A DNA stretch of 64,000 nucleotides from JAFGCL01 sp964423835 (GTDB taxonomy: Bacteria; Chloroflexota; Dehalococcoidia; UBA2247; RBG-13-53-26), in contig CAYRGJ010000002.1 in the NCBI GenBank assembly GCA_964423835.1, positions 1-64,000 of the forward strand, given 5' to 3'. Position 1 is the first letter of the stretch. Every line of letters begins with the position of its first letter. Of this stretch, positions 9,064 through 20,083 are shown one piece after another. Position numbers and translations under genes: made by a program. Under the pieces are notes generated by a model. That model had not been told where the DNA came from. It saw nothing but the letters and a program-made list of their open reading frames with translations, and did not search any database.

Positions 9064-9091
9064 GGGTCCCTTTTCTTCCCAAACACCATAA

Positions 9092-9115
9092 GGGCTAGTC
9101 TCTCCGGACTAGCCC
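9092..9115. terminator. Perfect 9-bp hairpin between mfd and ilvD
   Basis: GGGCTAGTC (9092-9100) and GACTAGCCC (9107-9115) form a perfect stem with a 6-base loop. It lies in the 5' leader of mfd (minus strand), so rather than a terminator of a gene it may be a leader structure or operator. No T-tract follows it on either strand. Confidence 0.4.
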
Positions 9116-9277
9116 CGCGGGCCCTTTACCACCCTGATTCTAGGGTACCCCGAACCCGGGCGCAAGCCTGACGCCGGGCGGATGGCGCGCCTTTCCGGCG
9201 CCCCCCCCAGGGCCGGGCTATCGGCGCCGCCGGCCCCGGGGCCGCGTCCCCGGACGACTGGCCCCTCTGCGCCAAAC

Positions 9278-9306
9278 TTTCCAAAGCAGCGCCGTTTCGC
9301 TATGAT
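9278..9306 (+). promoter_or_regulatory. Sigma-70-like promoter of the ilv operon
   Basis: TTTCCA (9278-9283), exactly 17 bases, then TATGAT (9301-9306). Transcription would start near 9313, leaving a leader of under 40 bases before ilvD, too short for peptide-based attenuation. Confidence 0.55.
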
Positions 9307-9350
9307 ATTACGCATCATCCTAAATGCCGGGGGGCTCCGGAGGTGTTGAG

Positions 9351-11006
9351 ATGAAGAGCGAAGTGATCAAGAAGGGCATAGAGCGGGCGCCGCACCGCAC
9401 GCTGCTGCGGGCGCTGGGATGCACCGACAGGGAGCTGGGGCAGCCGTTCATCGGAGTGGTCAATAGCTTCAGCGAGATCGTCCCCGGGCACATGCACCTG
9501 CGGGGCATCGCCGAAGCAGTCAAGAGCGGCATCCGGAAAGCCGGCGGCACGCCCTTTGAGTTCAATACCATAGCCGTTTGCGACGGCATCGCCATGAACC
9601 ATCCGGGCATGCGGTTCAGCCTCCCCAGCCGGGAGCTGATAGCGGACTCCGTGGAGATCGTGGCCCAGGCCCATGCCTTCGACGCGCTGGTCTTCATTCC
9701 CAACTGCGACAAGGTAGTGCCGGGCATGCTGATGGCCGCCGTGCGCCTGAACGTCCCGGCCATCTTCGTCAGCGGCGGGCCCATGCTGGCCGGCCACCTG
9801 GACGGGCAGAAGGTGGACGTCAACAGCGTCTTCATGGCCGTAGGCAAGGCCGCCCAGAAGAAGATGACCCTGGCCGAGCTCACCGAGCTGGAGAAGGCAG
9901 CCTGCCCCGGCTGCGGGAGCTGCGCCGGCATGTTCACCGCCAACACCATGAACTGCCTCACAGAGGCCCTGGGCATGGCCCTTCCCGGCAATGGCACTAT
10001 CCCGGCCGTCGATGCCCGGAGGACGCGCCTGGCCCGGGAGGCGGGGCAGGCAGCGGTCCGCCTCCTCCAGGAGAACCTCTGCCCCAGGGACATCATCACC
10101 GCTGAGGCCATTCACAACACCTTCGTGGTGGATACGGCCCTGGGGGGGAGCACCAACTCCATCCTGCATCTCATGGCCATCTCCCGCGAGGCCGGCGTGG
10201 AGTTCTCCCTGAACACCGTTGAGGAGATCAGCCGCCGCACCCCGCACCTGTGCAAGATCAGCCCGTCGGGGGAGTATCACATCGAGGACCTCGACCGGGC
10301 CGGCGGCGTACCGGCCATCATGAAGGAGGTCAGAAAGCACCTGGACATGGGGGTGAAGAGGGCCTCCGGCCTGTCCCTGGCGAAGGAGCTGGCCGCAGCC
10401 GCGAACCACGATCCGGAGGTCATCCGCCATCCATCCGCGCCGTACTCGCCACGGGGCGGGCTGTCCGTACTCTTCGGCAACCTGGCCCCGGAGGGAGCCG
10501 TGGTGAAGAGCGCCGCCGTGTCTCCCGAGATGCTGGTGCACCGCGGCCCGGCCCGGGTATTCAACTCCGAGAGCGAGGCCACCAGGGCCATCATGAAGGG
10601 GGCCATCAAGGACGGGGAGGTGGTAGTGGTTCGCTACGAGGGGCCGCGGGGCGGCCCCGGCATGCCCGAGATGCTGACTCCGACATCGATGCTGAGCGGC
10701 ATGGGGATGGACAGCACGGTGGCCCTGATCACCGATGGGCGGTTCTCCGGGGCCACCCGCGGGGCCGCCATCGGCCACGTCTCACCCGAGGCTGCAGCCC
10801 GCGGTCCTATCGCCGCCGTTCGGGACGGTGATATAATATCCATTGACATACCGAAGTGTAAGCTGAATGTAGAGCTATCGAAGGCCGAGATCAAGGCTCG
10901 GCTGGCGGACCTGCCTCCCTTCCAGCCCAGGGTAACCACCGGTTATCTGAGGCGCTATTCCGAAAAGGTCAGCTCAGCAAGCACAGGGGCAGTCTTTGTA
11001 TCTTGA
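9351..11006 (+). CDS. ilvD: Dihydroxy-acid dehydratase
   Basis: IlvD converts 2,3-dihydroxy-isovalerate and -methylvalerate to the 2-oxo acids of valine and isoleucine synthesis using an iron-sulfur cluster. The 551-residue protein has the cluster cysteines in NCDKVVPGML and CPGCGSCAGMFTANTMN, and the C-terminal GRFSGATRG signature. The start is taken at ATG 9351 because GGAGG lies 7 bases upstream; an in-frame ATG at 9324 has no ribosome site. It is the first gene of ilvD-ilvB-ilvN, and its stop is 11 bases before the ilvB start. Confidence 0.97.
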   Translation: MKSEVIKKGIERAPHRTLLRALGCTDRELGQPFIGVVNSFSEIVPGHMHLRGIAEAVKSGIRKAGGTPFEFNTIAVCDGIAMNHPGMRFSLPSRELIADSVEIVAQAHAFDALVFIPNCDKVVPGMLMAAVRLNVPAIFVSGGPMLAGHLDGQKVDVNSVFMAVGKAAQKKMTLAELTELEKAACPGCGSCAGMFTANTMNCLTEALGMALPGNGTIPAVDARRTRLAREAGQAAVRLLQENLCPRDIITAEAIHNTFVVDTALGGSTNSILHLMAISREAGVEFSLNTVEEISRRTPHLCKISPSGEYHIEDLDRAGGVPAIMKEVRKHLDMGVKRASGLSLAKELAAAANHDPEVIRHPSAPYSPRGGLSVLFGNLAPEGAVVKSAAVSPEMLVHRGPARVFNSESEATRAIMKGAIKDGEVVVVRYEGPRGGPGMPEMLTPTSMLSGMGMDSTVALITDGRFSGATRGAAIGHVSPEAAARGPIAAVRDGDIISIDIPKCKLNVELSKAEIKARLADLPPFQPRVTTGYLRRYSEKVSSASTGAVFVS

Positions 11007-11017
11007 TCGGAGGAAGC

Positions 11018-12730
11018 ATGGCCTTGACTGGTGCCCAGATCGTCTTTGAAAGCCTCATCCGGGAGGGCGTCGAGGTCATATTCGGCTTTCCCGGGGGGAC
11101 CGTGCTGCCCTTCTACGATACGCTGCCCCAGTACCCGCAGATCCGGCACGTGCTGGTCCGCCACGAGCAGGGGGCGGCCCATGCGGCGGACGCCTACGCC
11201 CGGGCGACGGGCAAGCCTGGCGTCTGCGTGGCAACCTCGGGGCCCGGCGCCACCAACCTGGTGACCGGCATAGCCACGGCGCACCTCGACTCTTCGCCGG
11301 TAGTGGCCATCACCGGGCAGGTGGCCCGGCCGTACATCGGCAAGGACGCCTTCCAGGAGATTGACATAACAGGTATCACCCTGCCCATTACCAAGCACAA
11401 CTACGTGGTGCTCCGGGCCGACGAGATCGCCCGTACCTTGAAGGAGGCCTTCTACCTGGCCACCACCGGCCGCCCGGGACCGGTGCTCATCGACATCCCG
11501 CGCGACGTATTCGTCGAGGAAGCGGAGTTCCAGTACCCGGTCAAGGTCGACCTCCCGGGCTACAAGCCCGTCCTCAAGGGGCACCCGGCCCAGATAAAGA
11601 AGGCGGCCCGCCTGATAAACCAGGCCCAGCGCCCCCTTGTCATCGCGGGCCGGGGGATCATCATTTCCCGGGCCTTCGAGGAGCTGAGGCAGCTGGCGGA
11701 GAAGGCGCAGATCCCGGTAATCACCACCCTGCTGGGCATCAGCTCCTTCCCCGGCAACCACATGCTCAGCCTGGGCATGCTCGGCATGCATGGCATGGCC
11801 TTCGCCAACATGGCCGTGGACGAGGCGGACCTGGTGGTAGCCATCGGCATGCGGTTCGATGACCGGGCCACCATGAAGGCCAGCTCCTTCGCCTCCAAGG
11901 CGCGGATAGTCCACATCGACATCGACCCTGCGGAGATCGGCAAGAACATCAAGGTGGATGTGCCGATAGTGGGTGACGCCAGAGCCATCCTGCGGGAGCT
12001 CAACCAGGATGTGACCAGCCAGACCCGCGTCGACTGGGTCAGCCAGATTGACCACTGGCGCCACGAGCACCCGTCGCTGGCCATAAGGGGCGGCGAGGAG
12101 CTCCTGCCGCAGTTCGTTATCCACAGCATCTGCGAAGCGACTGACGGCAATGCCCTGGTGGTCACCGGCGTGGGGCAGCACCAGATGTGGTCCGCGCAGC
12201 ACTACTGCTTCAAGAGGCCCAACAGCCTCATCTCGTCCGGCGGCCTGGGGACCATGGGTTTTGAGCTGCCGGCGGCCATCGGCAGCAAGATCGGCCGGCC
12301 TGACGATACGGTCTGGTGCATGGCCGGCGATGGCAGCCTGCAGATGACCATTCAGGAGCTGGCGACGGCCGCCCAGGAGAGGACGGCCATCAAGATCGCC
12401 GTGCTCAATAACGGCTACCTGGGCATGGTCCGGCAGTGGCAGGAGCTATTCTTCGGCAAGCGGTACGTGGCCACGCCGCTGTCCGGCCCCGACTTCGTCA
12501 AGATCGCCGAAGCCTACGGCATTCCCGGCCTGAGGGTGAAGAAGCGGATCGAGGTGGTCCCGGCCATCCAGAAGGCGATGGAGCATGATGGCCCGTTCCT
12601 CATCGACTTCCTGGTCGAGCCGGAGGAAAACGTGTATCCCATCGTGCCGCCCGGAGCAGCTCTGTGCGAGCAGCTCGAGTGCCCCCGGCGCAAGGCGGTG
12701 ATACCCGGCACGAACCGTGTCTCGGAGTAG
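11018..12730 (+). CDS. ilvB: Acetolactate synthase large subunit
   Basis: This 570-residue thiamine-diphosphate enzyme condenses pyruvate with pyruvate or 2-oxobutyrate. The N-terminal catalytic glutamate is in VRHEQGAAHAADAYARATG, the central FAD/nucleotide-like domain spans about 190-330, and the diphosphate-binding GDGSLQMTIQELA...LNN motif is near residues 435-465. GGAGG precedes ATG 11018; the upstream ATG at 11003 overlaps ilvD and lacks a ribosome site. It lies between ilvD and the regulatory subunit gene, so the three are translated from one mRNA. Confidence 0.97.
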   Translation: MALTGAQIVFESLIREGVEVIFGFPGGTVLPFYDTLPQYPQIRHVLVRHEQGAAHAADAYARATGKPGVCVATSGPGATNLVTGIATAHLDSSPVVAITGQVARPYIGKDAFQEIDITGITLPITKHNYVVLRADEIARTLKEAFYLATTGRPGPVLIDIPRDVFVEEAEFQYPVKVDLPGYKPVLKGHPAQIKKAARLINQAQRPLVIAGRGIIISRAFEELRQLAEKAQIPVITTLLGISSFPGNHMLSLGMLGMHGMAFANMAVDEADLVVAIGMRFDDRATMKASSFASKARIVHIDIDPAEIGKNIKVDVPIVGDARAILRELNQDVTSQTRVDWVSQIDHWRHEHPSLAIRGGEELLPQFVIHSICEATDGNALVVTGVGQHQMWSAQHYCFKRPNSLISSGGLGTMGFELPAAIGSKIGRPDDTVWCMAGDGSLQMTIQELATAAQERTAIKIAVLNNGYLGMVRQWQELFFGKRYVATPLSGPDFVKIAEAYGIPGLRVKKRIEVVPAIQKAMEHDGPFLIDFLVEPEENVYPIVPPGAALCEQLECPRRKAVIPGTNRVSE

Positions 12731-12761
12731 AGCCGGAATGCTAGAACAAGAGGTTGACGCT

Positions 12762-13256
12762 ATGGGCTCTGACAAACACATACTGGTGGCCCTGGTTAAT
12801 GACCGGCCGGGCGTGCTCAACCGGGTGGCCAGCATGCTGCGGCGGCGAGGCTTCAACATCGACAGCATCGCGGTCGGACACACGGAAAAGGAAGGCATCT
12901 CCCGCATGACCATTGTGGTAGGGGGCGACCCCTCCACGGTGGAGCAGGCCCGCAAGCAGCTGGACAAGGTCATCGACGTTATCAAGCTCTTCGACATCAC
13001 GGACGATAGCGTCGTCGATCGGGAGCTGGCCCTGGTAAAGGTGAAGACCACGCCGGCCACCCGTAACGAGATCATTCAGATCGTCGACATCTTCCGGGCC
13101 AATATCGTGGACGTGGCCACCGACTCCCTCATCGTGGAGGTCACAGGCGACGAGGACAAGCTGTCCTCCCTACTGAGGCTCCTGGGCAACTTCGGCATCA
13201 AGGAGATCGCCCGCACCGGGCGGTTGGCGATGACGCGCGGCATGCCAGCCGCATAA
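12762..13256 (+). CDS. ilvN: Acetolactate synthase small (regulatory) subunit
   Basis: The 164-residue protein has an N-terminal ACT domain (HILVALVNDRPGVLNRVASM...GFNIDSIAVG) that binds valine for feedback control and a C-terminal ALS-associated domain (VDIFRANIVDVATDSLIVEVTG). It activates IlvB and confers inhibition. ATG 12762 is preferred because AAGAGG sits 8 bases upstream and length then matches the family; an in-frame ATG at 12738 is an alternative. The last codons (MTRGMPAA, stop at 13254-13256) lie inside the first unit of a 49-bp tandem repeat. Confidence 0.93.
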   Translation: MGSDKHILVALVNDRPGVLNRVASMLRRRGFNIDSIAVGHTEKEGISRMTIVVGGDPSTVEQARKQLDKVIDVIKLFDITDDSVVDRELALVKVKTTPATRNEIIQIVDIFRANIVDVATDSLIVEVTGDEDKLSSLLRLLGNFGIKEIARTGRLAMTRGMPAA

Positions 13257-13406
13257 TCAGTCGGCCGCATGAGCTGGCATGACGCGCGGCATGCCAGCCG
13301 CATAATCAGTCGGCCGCATAAGCTGGCATGGCGCGTGCGGCATGCCAGCCGCATAATCAGTCGGCCGCATGAGCTGGCATGGCGCGTGCGGCATCCCGCC
13401 GCATGA
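13230..13406. repeat. 49-51-bp tandem repeat starting inside the ilvN 3' end
   Basis: Units begin at 13230, 13279 and 13328 (49, 49 and 51 bp) with a truncated fourth at 13379. Each contains CATGCCAGC and GCTGGCATG, a 9-bp inverted repeat around a loop of about 25 bases, with GCCGCAT repeated directly in the loop. The ilvN stop codon is within the first unit. The array could form a series of hairpins at the end of the ilv mRNA and the convergent toxin mRNA. Confidence 0.85.
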
Positions 13407-13442
13407 GCCCCCCTGGCGGCCGTCGCAGGCGACGAGCAGGCG

Positions 13443-13859
13443 TCAGGGTTCGCGCCGGCCGTACCTGTCGATGAAGTCCCTGGGGCTGAGAACCGCAATC
13501 CCCATGTAATCGTGAACTGCGGTCAGCCTGCGGTCCCCCGAAATCACGCAGCCGGCCTTGAGGGCCACAGCGCATTCAATGAACTTGTCGTCGTCCGGGT
13601 CTCCCGCGACCACCTGCAGCTTCGGTGTTTTGGCTGTGAACAGCACGTGATAACCACGGGCAAAGAGAGCCAGCAGCTCTTCCAGCTCCCGCTCGCCCTG
13701 CAGGCCCAGCCGGCGCAGTACCCTGACATACTCGTCGACGATGGGCGCGGACAAGCACAGGACTACCTCGCCTCTCGCCCAGAGGTCCACGATGGCGCGC
13801 GGGTGGCCCCCAAAGAAGGAGGAAACGAAGACGTTGGTGTCCAGTACGACCCTGGTCAC
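13443..13859 (-). CDS. PIN-domain toxin (VapC-like putative ribonuclease)
   Basis: The 138-residue product begins VTRVVLDTNVFVSSFFG and keeps the PIN acidic residues: Asp in LDTNV, Glu in IVDEYVRVL, and Asp residues in AGDPDDDKFIECA, which bind metal for RNA cleavage. The start is a GTG at 13859 whose GTGA overlaps the antitoxin stop codon by 4 bases, typical of translational coupling; a longer frame from 13946 would run through the antitoxin gene. This belongs to the PIN subgroup often annotated as 'putative toxin-antitoxin system toxin component, PIN family'. Confidence 0.85.
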   Translation of the reverse strand: MTRVVLDTNVFVSSFFGGHPRAIVDLWARGEVVLCLSAPIVDEYVRVLRRLGLQGERELEELLALFARGYHVLFTAKTPKLQVVAGDPDDDKFIECAVALKAGCVISGDRRLTAVHDYMGIAVLSPRDFIDRYGRREP

Positions 13860-14101
13860 TTCTCCGCTCTCGATTGACGGATGGCCTCCCTGATATCCCC
13901 GGGTCCAATTCCTCGCGGTTTCAGCTTGTTTCCGGTGCGCCCCCACAGGTCATCGATGTACGAGCCGATGTCCCGCTCCCTGACGTACTCCTCCAGCAAC
14001 TCCCTGACGACCTCGCTGACGCTCTTGCCCTCAGCCTTGGCCAGATTGCCGACCTTCTGCCTGAGTGCAGGGTCTATCCGAACAATCATCTGCGTTGACA
14101 T
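13856..14101 (-). CDS. Ribbon-helix-helix antitoxin
   Basis: The 81-residue protein begins MSTQMIVRIDPALRQKVGNLA, a DNA-binding beta strand and helix of the CopG/Arc type, followed by KSVSEVVRELLEEYV. The C-terminal region (about 45-81) is the likely toxin-binding segment. TGGAGG precedes the ATG at 14101. It is the first gene of a two-gene unit with the PIN toxin. Antitoxins of this kind bind a palindrome at their own promoter, and a perfect 14-bp palindrome lies 25 bases upstream. Confidence 0.85.
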   Translation of the reverse strand: MSTQMIVRIDPALRQKVGNLAKAEGKSVSEVVRELLEEYVRERDIGSYIDDLWGRTGNKLKPRGIGPGDIREAIRQSRAEK

Positions 14102-14125
14102 GACAGACCTCCATCAGTCGTATAG

Positions 14126-14139
14126 ATTGTATATACAAT
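14126..14139. promoter_or_regulatory. Perfect palindromic operator of the toxin-antitoxin pair
   Basis: ATTGTATATACAAT is a perfect 14-bp palindrome in an AT-rich island. On the minus strand it falls within a putative promoter (TTGATA, 16 bases, TATACG) reading into the antitoxin gene. Autoregulation by the RHH antitoxin is the simplest reading. Confidence 0.65.
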
Positions 14140-14183
14140 ATATCAAAGATGGCGCGTCGTCAAGAGATCTGTGTCAACCGGCG

Positions 14184-14543
14184 TCAGCCCGCCTCCTCCC
14201 ATGCCTCCCGCAGCCACCGGCTGACCTCCTCGTCGACGTCAGCCGGGAAGCGCAGCTCCAGATGGTGGGTGTACCGGCCCGGGACCGGCTCCACGATCTC
14301 CTTCCAGCGCGGCGATGGGTCCCGCCGCCGCAGGGCCACGGTCAGCACCAGAGGGGCAAGGTCGCGGCGGCGGAGATACTGGCCCGGCACCCAGGCCCAG
14401 GCAAATGCCCGCCGGCGGCGGAAGGCCACCTGGCTCCTGGTGACCCTCATCTGCACCGGGCCAAGGGCATCGATGGCGCGGCGTACGGCATCGAAGACGG
14501 CCCTGGACTCCTCACGTCCCGCAAAGAACTGATCCAGCATCAT
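14184..14543 (-). CDS. DUF5655-like protein
   Basis: The 119-residue protein resembles the DUF5655 family: an N-terminal helical segment with the pattern DQFFAGREESRAVFDAVRRA, the strand VTRSQVAFRRRRAFAWAWVPG, and the ending HHLELRFPADVDEEVSRWLREAW. Related domains are found alone or fused to transport-related proteins; no activity is established. It lies between the toxin-antitoxin unit and the polX gene. The start (ATG 14543 or the next codon, also ATG) has only a weak ribosome site. Confidence 0.65.
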   Translation of the reverse strand: MMLDQFFAGREESRAVFDAVRRAIDALGPVQMRVTRSQVAFRRRRAFAWAWVPGQYLRRRDLAPLVLTVALRRRDPSPRWKEIVEPVPGRYTHHLELRFPADVDEEVSRWLREAWEEAG

Positions 14544-14592
14544 GCGGCGTCACCGCCAAATCATCTTGATCAAGGCGACTGAAACGGCAGCC

Positions 14593-16304
14593 TCAGCGCT
14601 TCAGTGCCGCCAGGACGCCCTCGGCCGGCAAGGTATTCAGGATGTCGGCGGCGGTGGCCCAACCCCGCCGCGCCACCCCCACGCCGAAGCTCATGGCGGT
14701 CATGTGCCCGGCGGAGTGGGAGTCCGTGCCCAGCGACAGGCGCACGCCCAGCTCCCGGGCGCGGTAGACATGCACGTCCTTGAGGTCCAGGCGGTCGGGC
14801 CAGCTGTTGATCTCCAGGGCAGTGCCTGTCCTCTTCGCCGCCTGAAAGAGGGCCTCCATGTCCACCGCCGAGGCCTCCCGCACGCCGATGATGCGCGAGG
14901 TGGGGTGGGCGATGATGTCCACGTTGGGGTTCTCCATGGCCTTGATGATCCGCCCGGTCATCTTCTCCTGCTCCTGCCCCAGGGCGGAGTGCACCGCCGC
15001 AATGACGATGTCCAGCCTGGCCAGCACCTCGTCCGGGAGGTCCAGCGAGCCGTCGGACTTGATGTCCACCTCGATCCCGGAGAGGATGCGGAAGCCGGAG
15101 AGGCGAGCGTTCAGATCCCGGATCTGGGAAAGCTGCTCCTCGATCCGAACCTCGTTGAGGCCACGGGCTATCCCCAGCCCCCTGGAATGGTCAGTGATGG
15201 CCAGGTACTGGTAGCCCAGGGCCCGGGCCGCCAGGGCCATTTCCTCGATGGAGCCCTTGCCATCGCTCCAGTCGCTGTGCACGTGGAGGTCGCCGCGGAT
15301 ATCGTCCGGCTGCACCAGTGCCGGCAGCCGTCGCTGCTCCGCCAGGGCGATCTCATTTCCGCCTTCACGCAGCTCAGGCGGTATGTACTGCAGCCCCAGG
15401 CGCTGGTAGAAGGCCTCTTCCGTAGCGTACTTCTCCAGCCGTCCGGTATCCACCACGGTGATACCGTACTCGCTGAGGCTCAGCCCCTGGCGCACCGCCC
15501 GCTCCCGCAGGGTGACGTTGTGCTGCTTGCTGCCGGTGAAGTACTGCAGCAACGATCCGTAGGCGTCATCCGGCACGACGCGCAGGTCCACCTGCAGGCT
15601 GCCCCGGGTGAGCACGCTGGCCTTGGTGCCGCCCCTGGCCAGGACCTGCCAGACCAGAGGTAAACCGGTGAAGGCCTCCAGTACCGCCTGCGCATCATCG
15701 GCCGTCCCCATGAGATCTATGTCCCCTATCGTCTCCCGGAACCGCCGCAGGCTCCCGGCCGGCGTCAGGTTGCGCACCACCACCTGTTCCCGCAGGGCCG
15801 CCATCATCTCCTGCGCCAGCGGCAGGGCTTCGCCGATGGGTGTGCGCTGCTCCCTGGTGCGCATGGTCTGCAGGCCCCGCAGGATATTGTCGGCAGTCTT
15901 GTCGCCCATGCGGAAGAGCCCGGCCACCCGCCCGTCCAATATGGCCTTTTCCAGGTCCTCCACCGACCTGACCCCCAGCTCGGTGCACAGCCGCATGGCC
16001 GTTTTGGGGCCCACGCCAGGGACCTGGAGCAGAGAGCTGACGCCCTCGGGGAACTGGGCGCGCAGCTCATCATAGTACTTGAGCTGGCCGGTGGTGAGGA
16101 GCTCGGTGATCTTCTTCTCGATGGCCTCGCCGATGCCGGGGACCTGCCGCAGCCTGCCCTCCGCCATCAGCTGCCCCAGCTCCACCGGGAGGTGCTCTAT
16201 GGAGCGGACGGCCTTCTGATAGGCCCGGATCTTGAAGACGCTCTCGCCCTTGATCTCCAGGAGGTCGGCGATGTCCTGTAAGACCCGGGCGACCTCGCCG
16301 TTGT

Positions 16305-16308
<4 letters not shown>
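14593..16308 (-). CDS. polX: DNA polymerase X family with PHP exonuclease domain
   Basis: The 571-residue protein combines helix-hairpin-helix segments (RQVPGIGEAIEKK, LQVPGVGPKTAMRL), a family X nucleotidyltransferase core (GSLRRFRETIGDIDLMG with catalytic Asp residues) and a C-terminal PHP domain from about residue 330 (DLHVHSDWSDGKG, ITDHSRGLGIARG, HPTSRIIG, LGTDSHSAG) that binds metals for 3'-5' exonuclease activity. It acts in gap-filling DNA repair. The ATG at 16308 overlaps the secA stop by four bases (ATGA), so it is translated from the prs-secA-polX message. Confidence 0.95.
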
Positions 16309-18887
<2,579 letters not shown>

Positions 18888-18896
18888 GTCTGGGCC

Positions 18897-19838
18897 CTAC
18901 TCGAACATGGCCCCCATGGACAGGCCGGTGTGGATGCGGTGTATGGCCTCGCCCAGCAGCGGAGCCATGGAAAGGACGGTGATCTTCTTGATCTTCTTGT
19001 TGGCCGGCAGGGGCACGGTGTCAGTGACCACCACTTCCTTCACCGGGCTGCCCCCGATCTTCTCCACCGCCTGTCCCGAGAATATGGGGTGGGTGCAGCA
19101 CGAGTAGACCTCTTTGGCCCCCTCCTCCAGAACGGCGTTCACCGCTCCCACCAGGGACCCGCCGGTATCGATCTCGTCATCCATGGTCAGGGCCCGCATC
19201 CCTTTGACGTCGCCGATGACGTTCAGGGTGACTGCCTTGCCGCTGTTGCCGATGCGCCGCTTCTCGACGATGGCCAGCGGCGTGTTCAGCCGCTCCGCCA
19301 GGTCCCGGGCCCGCTTGGAGACGCCGATATCGGTGGCCACCACCACCAGGTTCTCCAGCTTCTTCTCCTTGAAGTGGCGGGTGAAGAGGTGCAGCGCTGT
19401 CAGCTCATCCACCGGGATCTGAAAGAAGCCCTGTATCTGCCCGGCATGCAGGTCCACGGTCAGCAGCCGGTTGGCGCCGGCCACGGTCAGCAGATCGGCG
19501 ATCAGGCGCGCCGTGATGGGCACCCGGGGCTGGTCCTTCTTGTCGGTGCGGCCGTAGCCGTAGTAGGGCACCACCGCCGTGATCCGGCCGGCAGAGGCGC
19601 GCTTGATGGCATCCAGCATGATCAGCAGCTCCATCATGCTCTTGTTGACCGGAGAGCAGATCGGCTGCACCACGAACACGTCCCTCTCTCTGACGCTCTC
19701 CAGCAGCTTGACGAAGATGTTCTCATTGGCGAACTCGGTGACTTCGGACTTGCCCAGCGGTATGCCCAGGTACTCACATATGCCGTGCGCCAGGGCGGGG
19801 TGGGCATTTCCAGTGAAGACTTTCAGCTCGTCAACCAT
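18897..19838 (-). CDS. prs: Ribose-phosphate pyrophosphokinase
   Basis: The 313-residue enzyme makes phosphoribosyl pyrophosphate from ribose 5-phosphate and ATP for nucleotide, NAD and histidine synthesis. It has the N-terminal KVFTGNAHPALA segment, the regulatory flexible-loop region ATDIGVSKRARDLA, and the PRPP-binding motif MDDEIDTGGS. GAGGAGG precedes the ATG at 19838. It is first in the prs-secA-polX operon. Its product feeds NadC, also in this window. Confidence 0.96.
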   Translation of the reverse strand: MVDELKVFTGNAHPALAHGICEYLGIPLGKSEVTEFANENIFVKLLESVRERDVFVVQPICSPVNKSMMELLIMLDAIKRASAGRITAVVPYYGYGRTDKKDQPRVPITARLIADLLTVAGANRLLTVDLHAGQIQGFFQIPVDELTALHLFTRHFKEKKLENLVVVATDIGVSKRARDLAERLNTPLAIVEKRRIGNSGKAVTLNVIGDVKGMRALTMDDEIDTGGSLVGAVNAVLEEGAKEVYSCCTHPIFSGQAVEKIGGSPVKEVVVTDTVPLPANKKIKKITVLSMAPLLGEAIHRIHTGLSMGAMFE

Positions 19839-19869
19839 AGCTCCTCCTCAGCGATCTGCTGCGCTACTC

Positions 19870-19898
19870 AGTATAACACTTAGCCCTGCCATGGAACA
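19870..19898 (-). promoter_or_regulatory. Possible promoter of prs-secA-polX
   Basis: Reading the minus strand, TATACT (19875-19870) is a good -10 element 30 bases before the prs start; a weak TGTTCC lies 17 bases further upstream. The -35 match is poor. Confidence 0.35.
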
Positions 19899-19993
19899 GG
19901 CAGGGTACTCATCGCCACATATGAGACAGCGTGCCCTCCGCGGCCGGCCCGGCGGCGAGTAGAGAGCGCCGGCCTGCCGGGCGCACAAGCAGT

Positions 19994-20024
19994 GAGGGGA
20001 CTCCGTCAGGAACGGAGTCCCCTC
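19994..20024. terminator. 13-bp perfect hairpin between the hydratase and prs genes
   Basis: GAGGGGACTCCGT (19994-20006) and ACGGAGTCCCCTC (20012-20024) form a perfect stem with a 5-base loop, about 60 bases beyond the stop of the enoyl-CoA hydratase gene. There is no following T-run, so it may act as a transcript-end stabiliser as much as an intrinsic terminator. Confidence 0.6.
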
Positions 20025-20083
20025 GCATGACCTCGTAAGTCCATTCGGCGGCCGCGCGTCCGCGCTTCTGCCAGCCGGTCTGG

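Noticed and set aside
9064..9350. tRNA or small RNA between mfd and ilvD
   Set aside because: There are two short hairpins, but no acceptor stem, TTCGA-type loop or CCA-side pairing consistent with a tRNA.
13443..13946. Longer PIN toxin starting at 13946
   Set aside because: The extra 29 residues lie inside the antitoxin gene in another frame and do not look like a PIN N-terminus; the GTG at 13859 gives a standard start and overlap.
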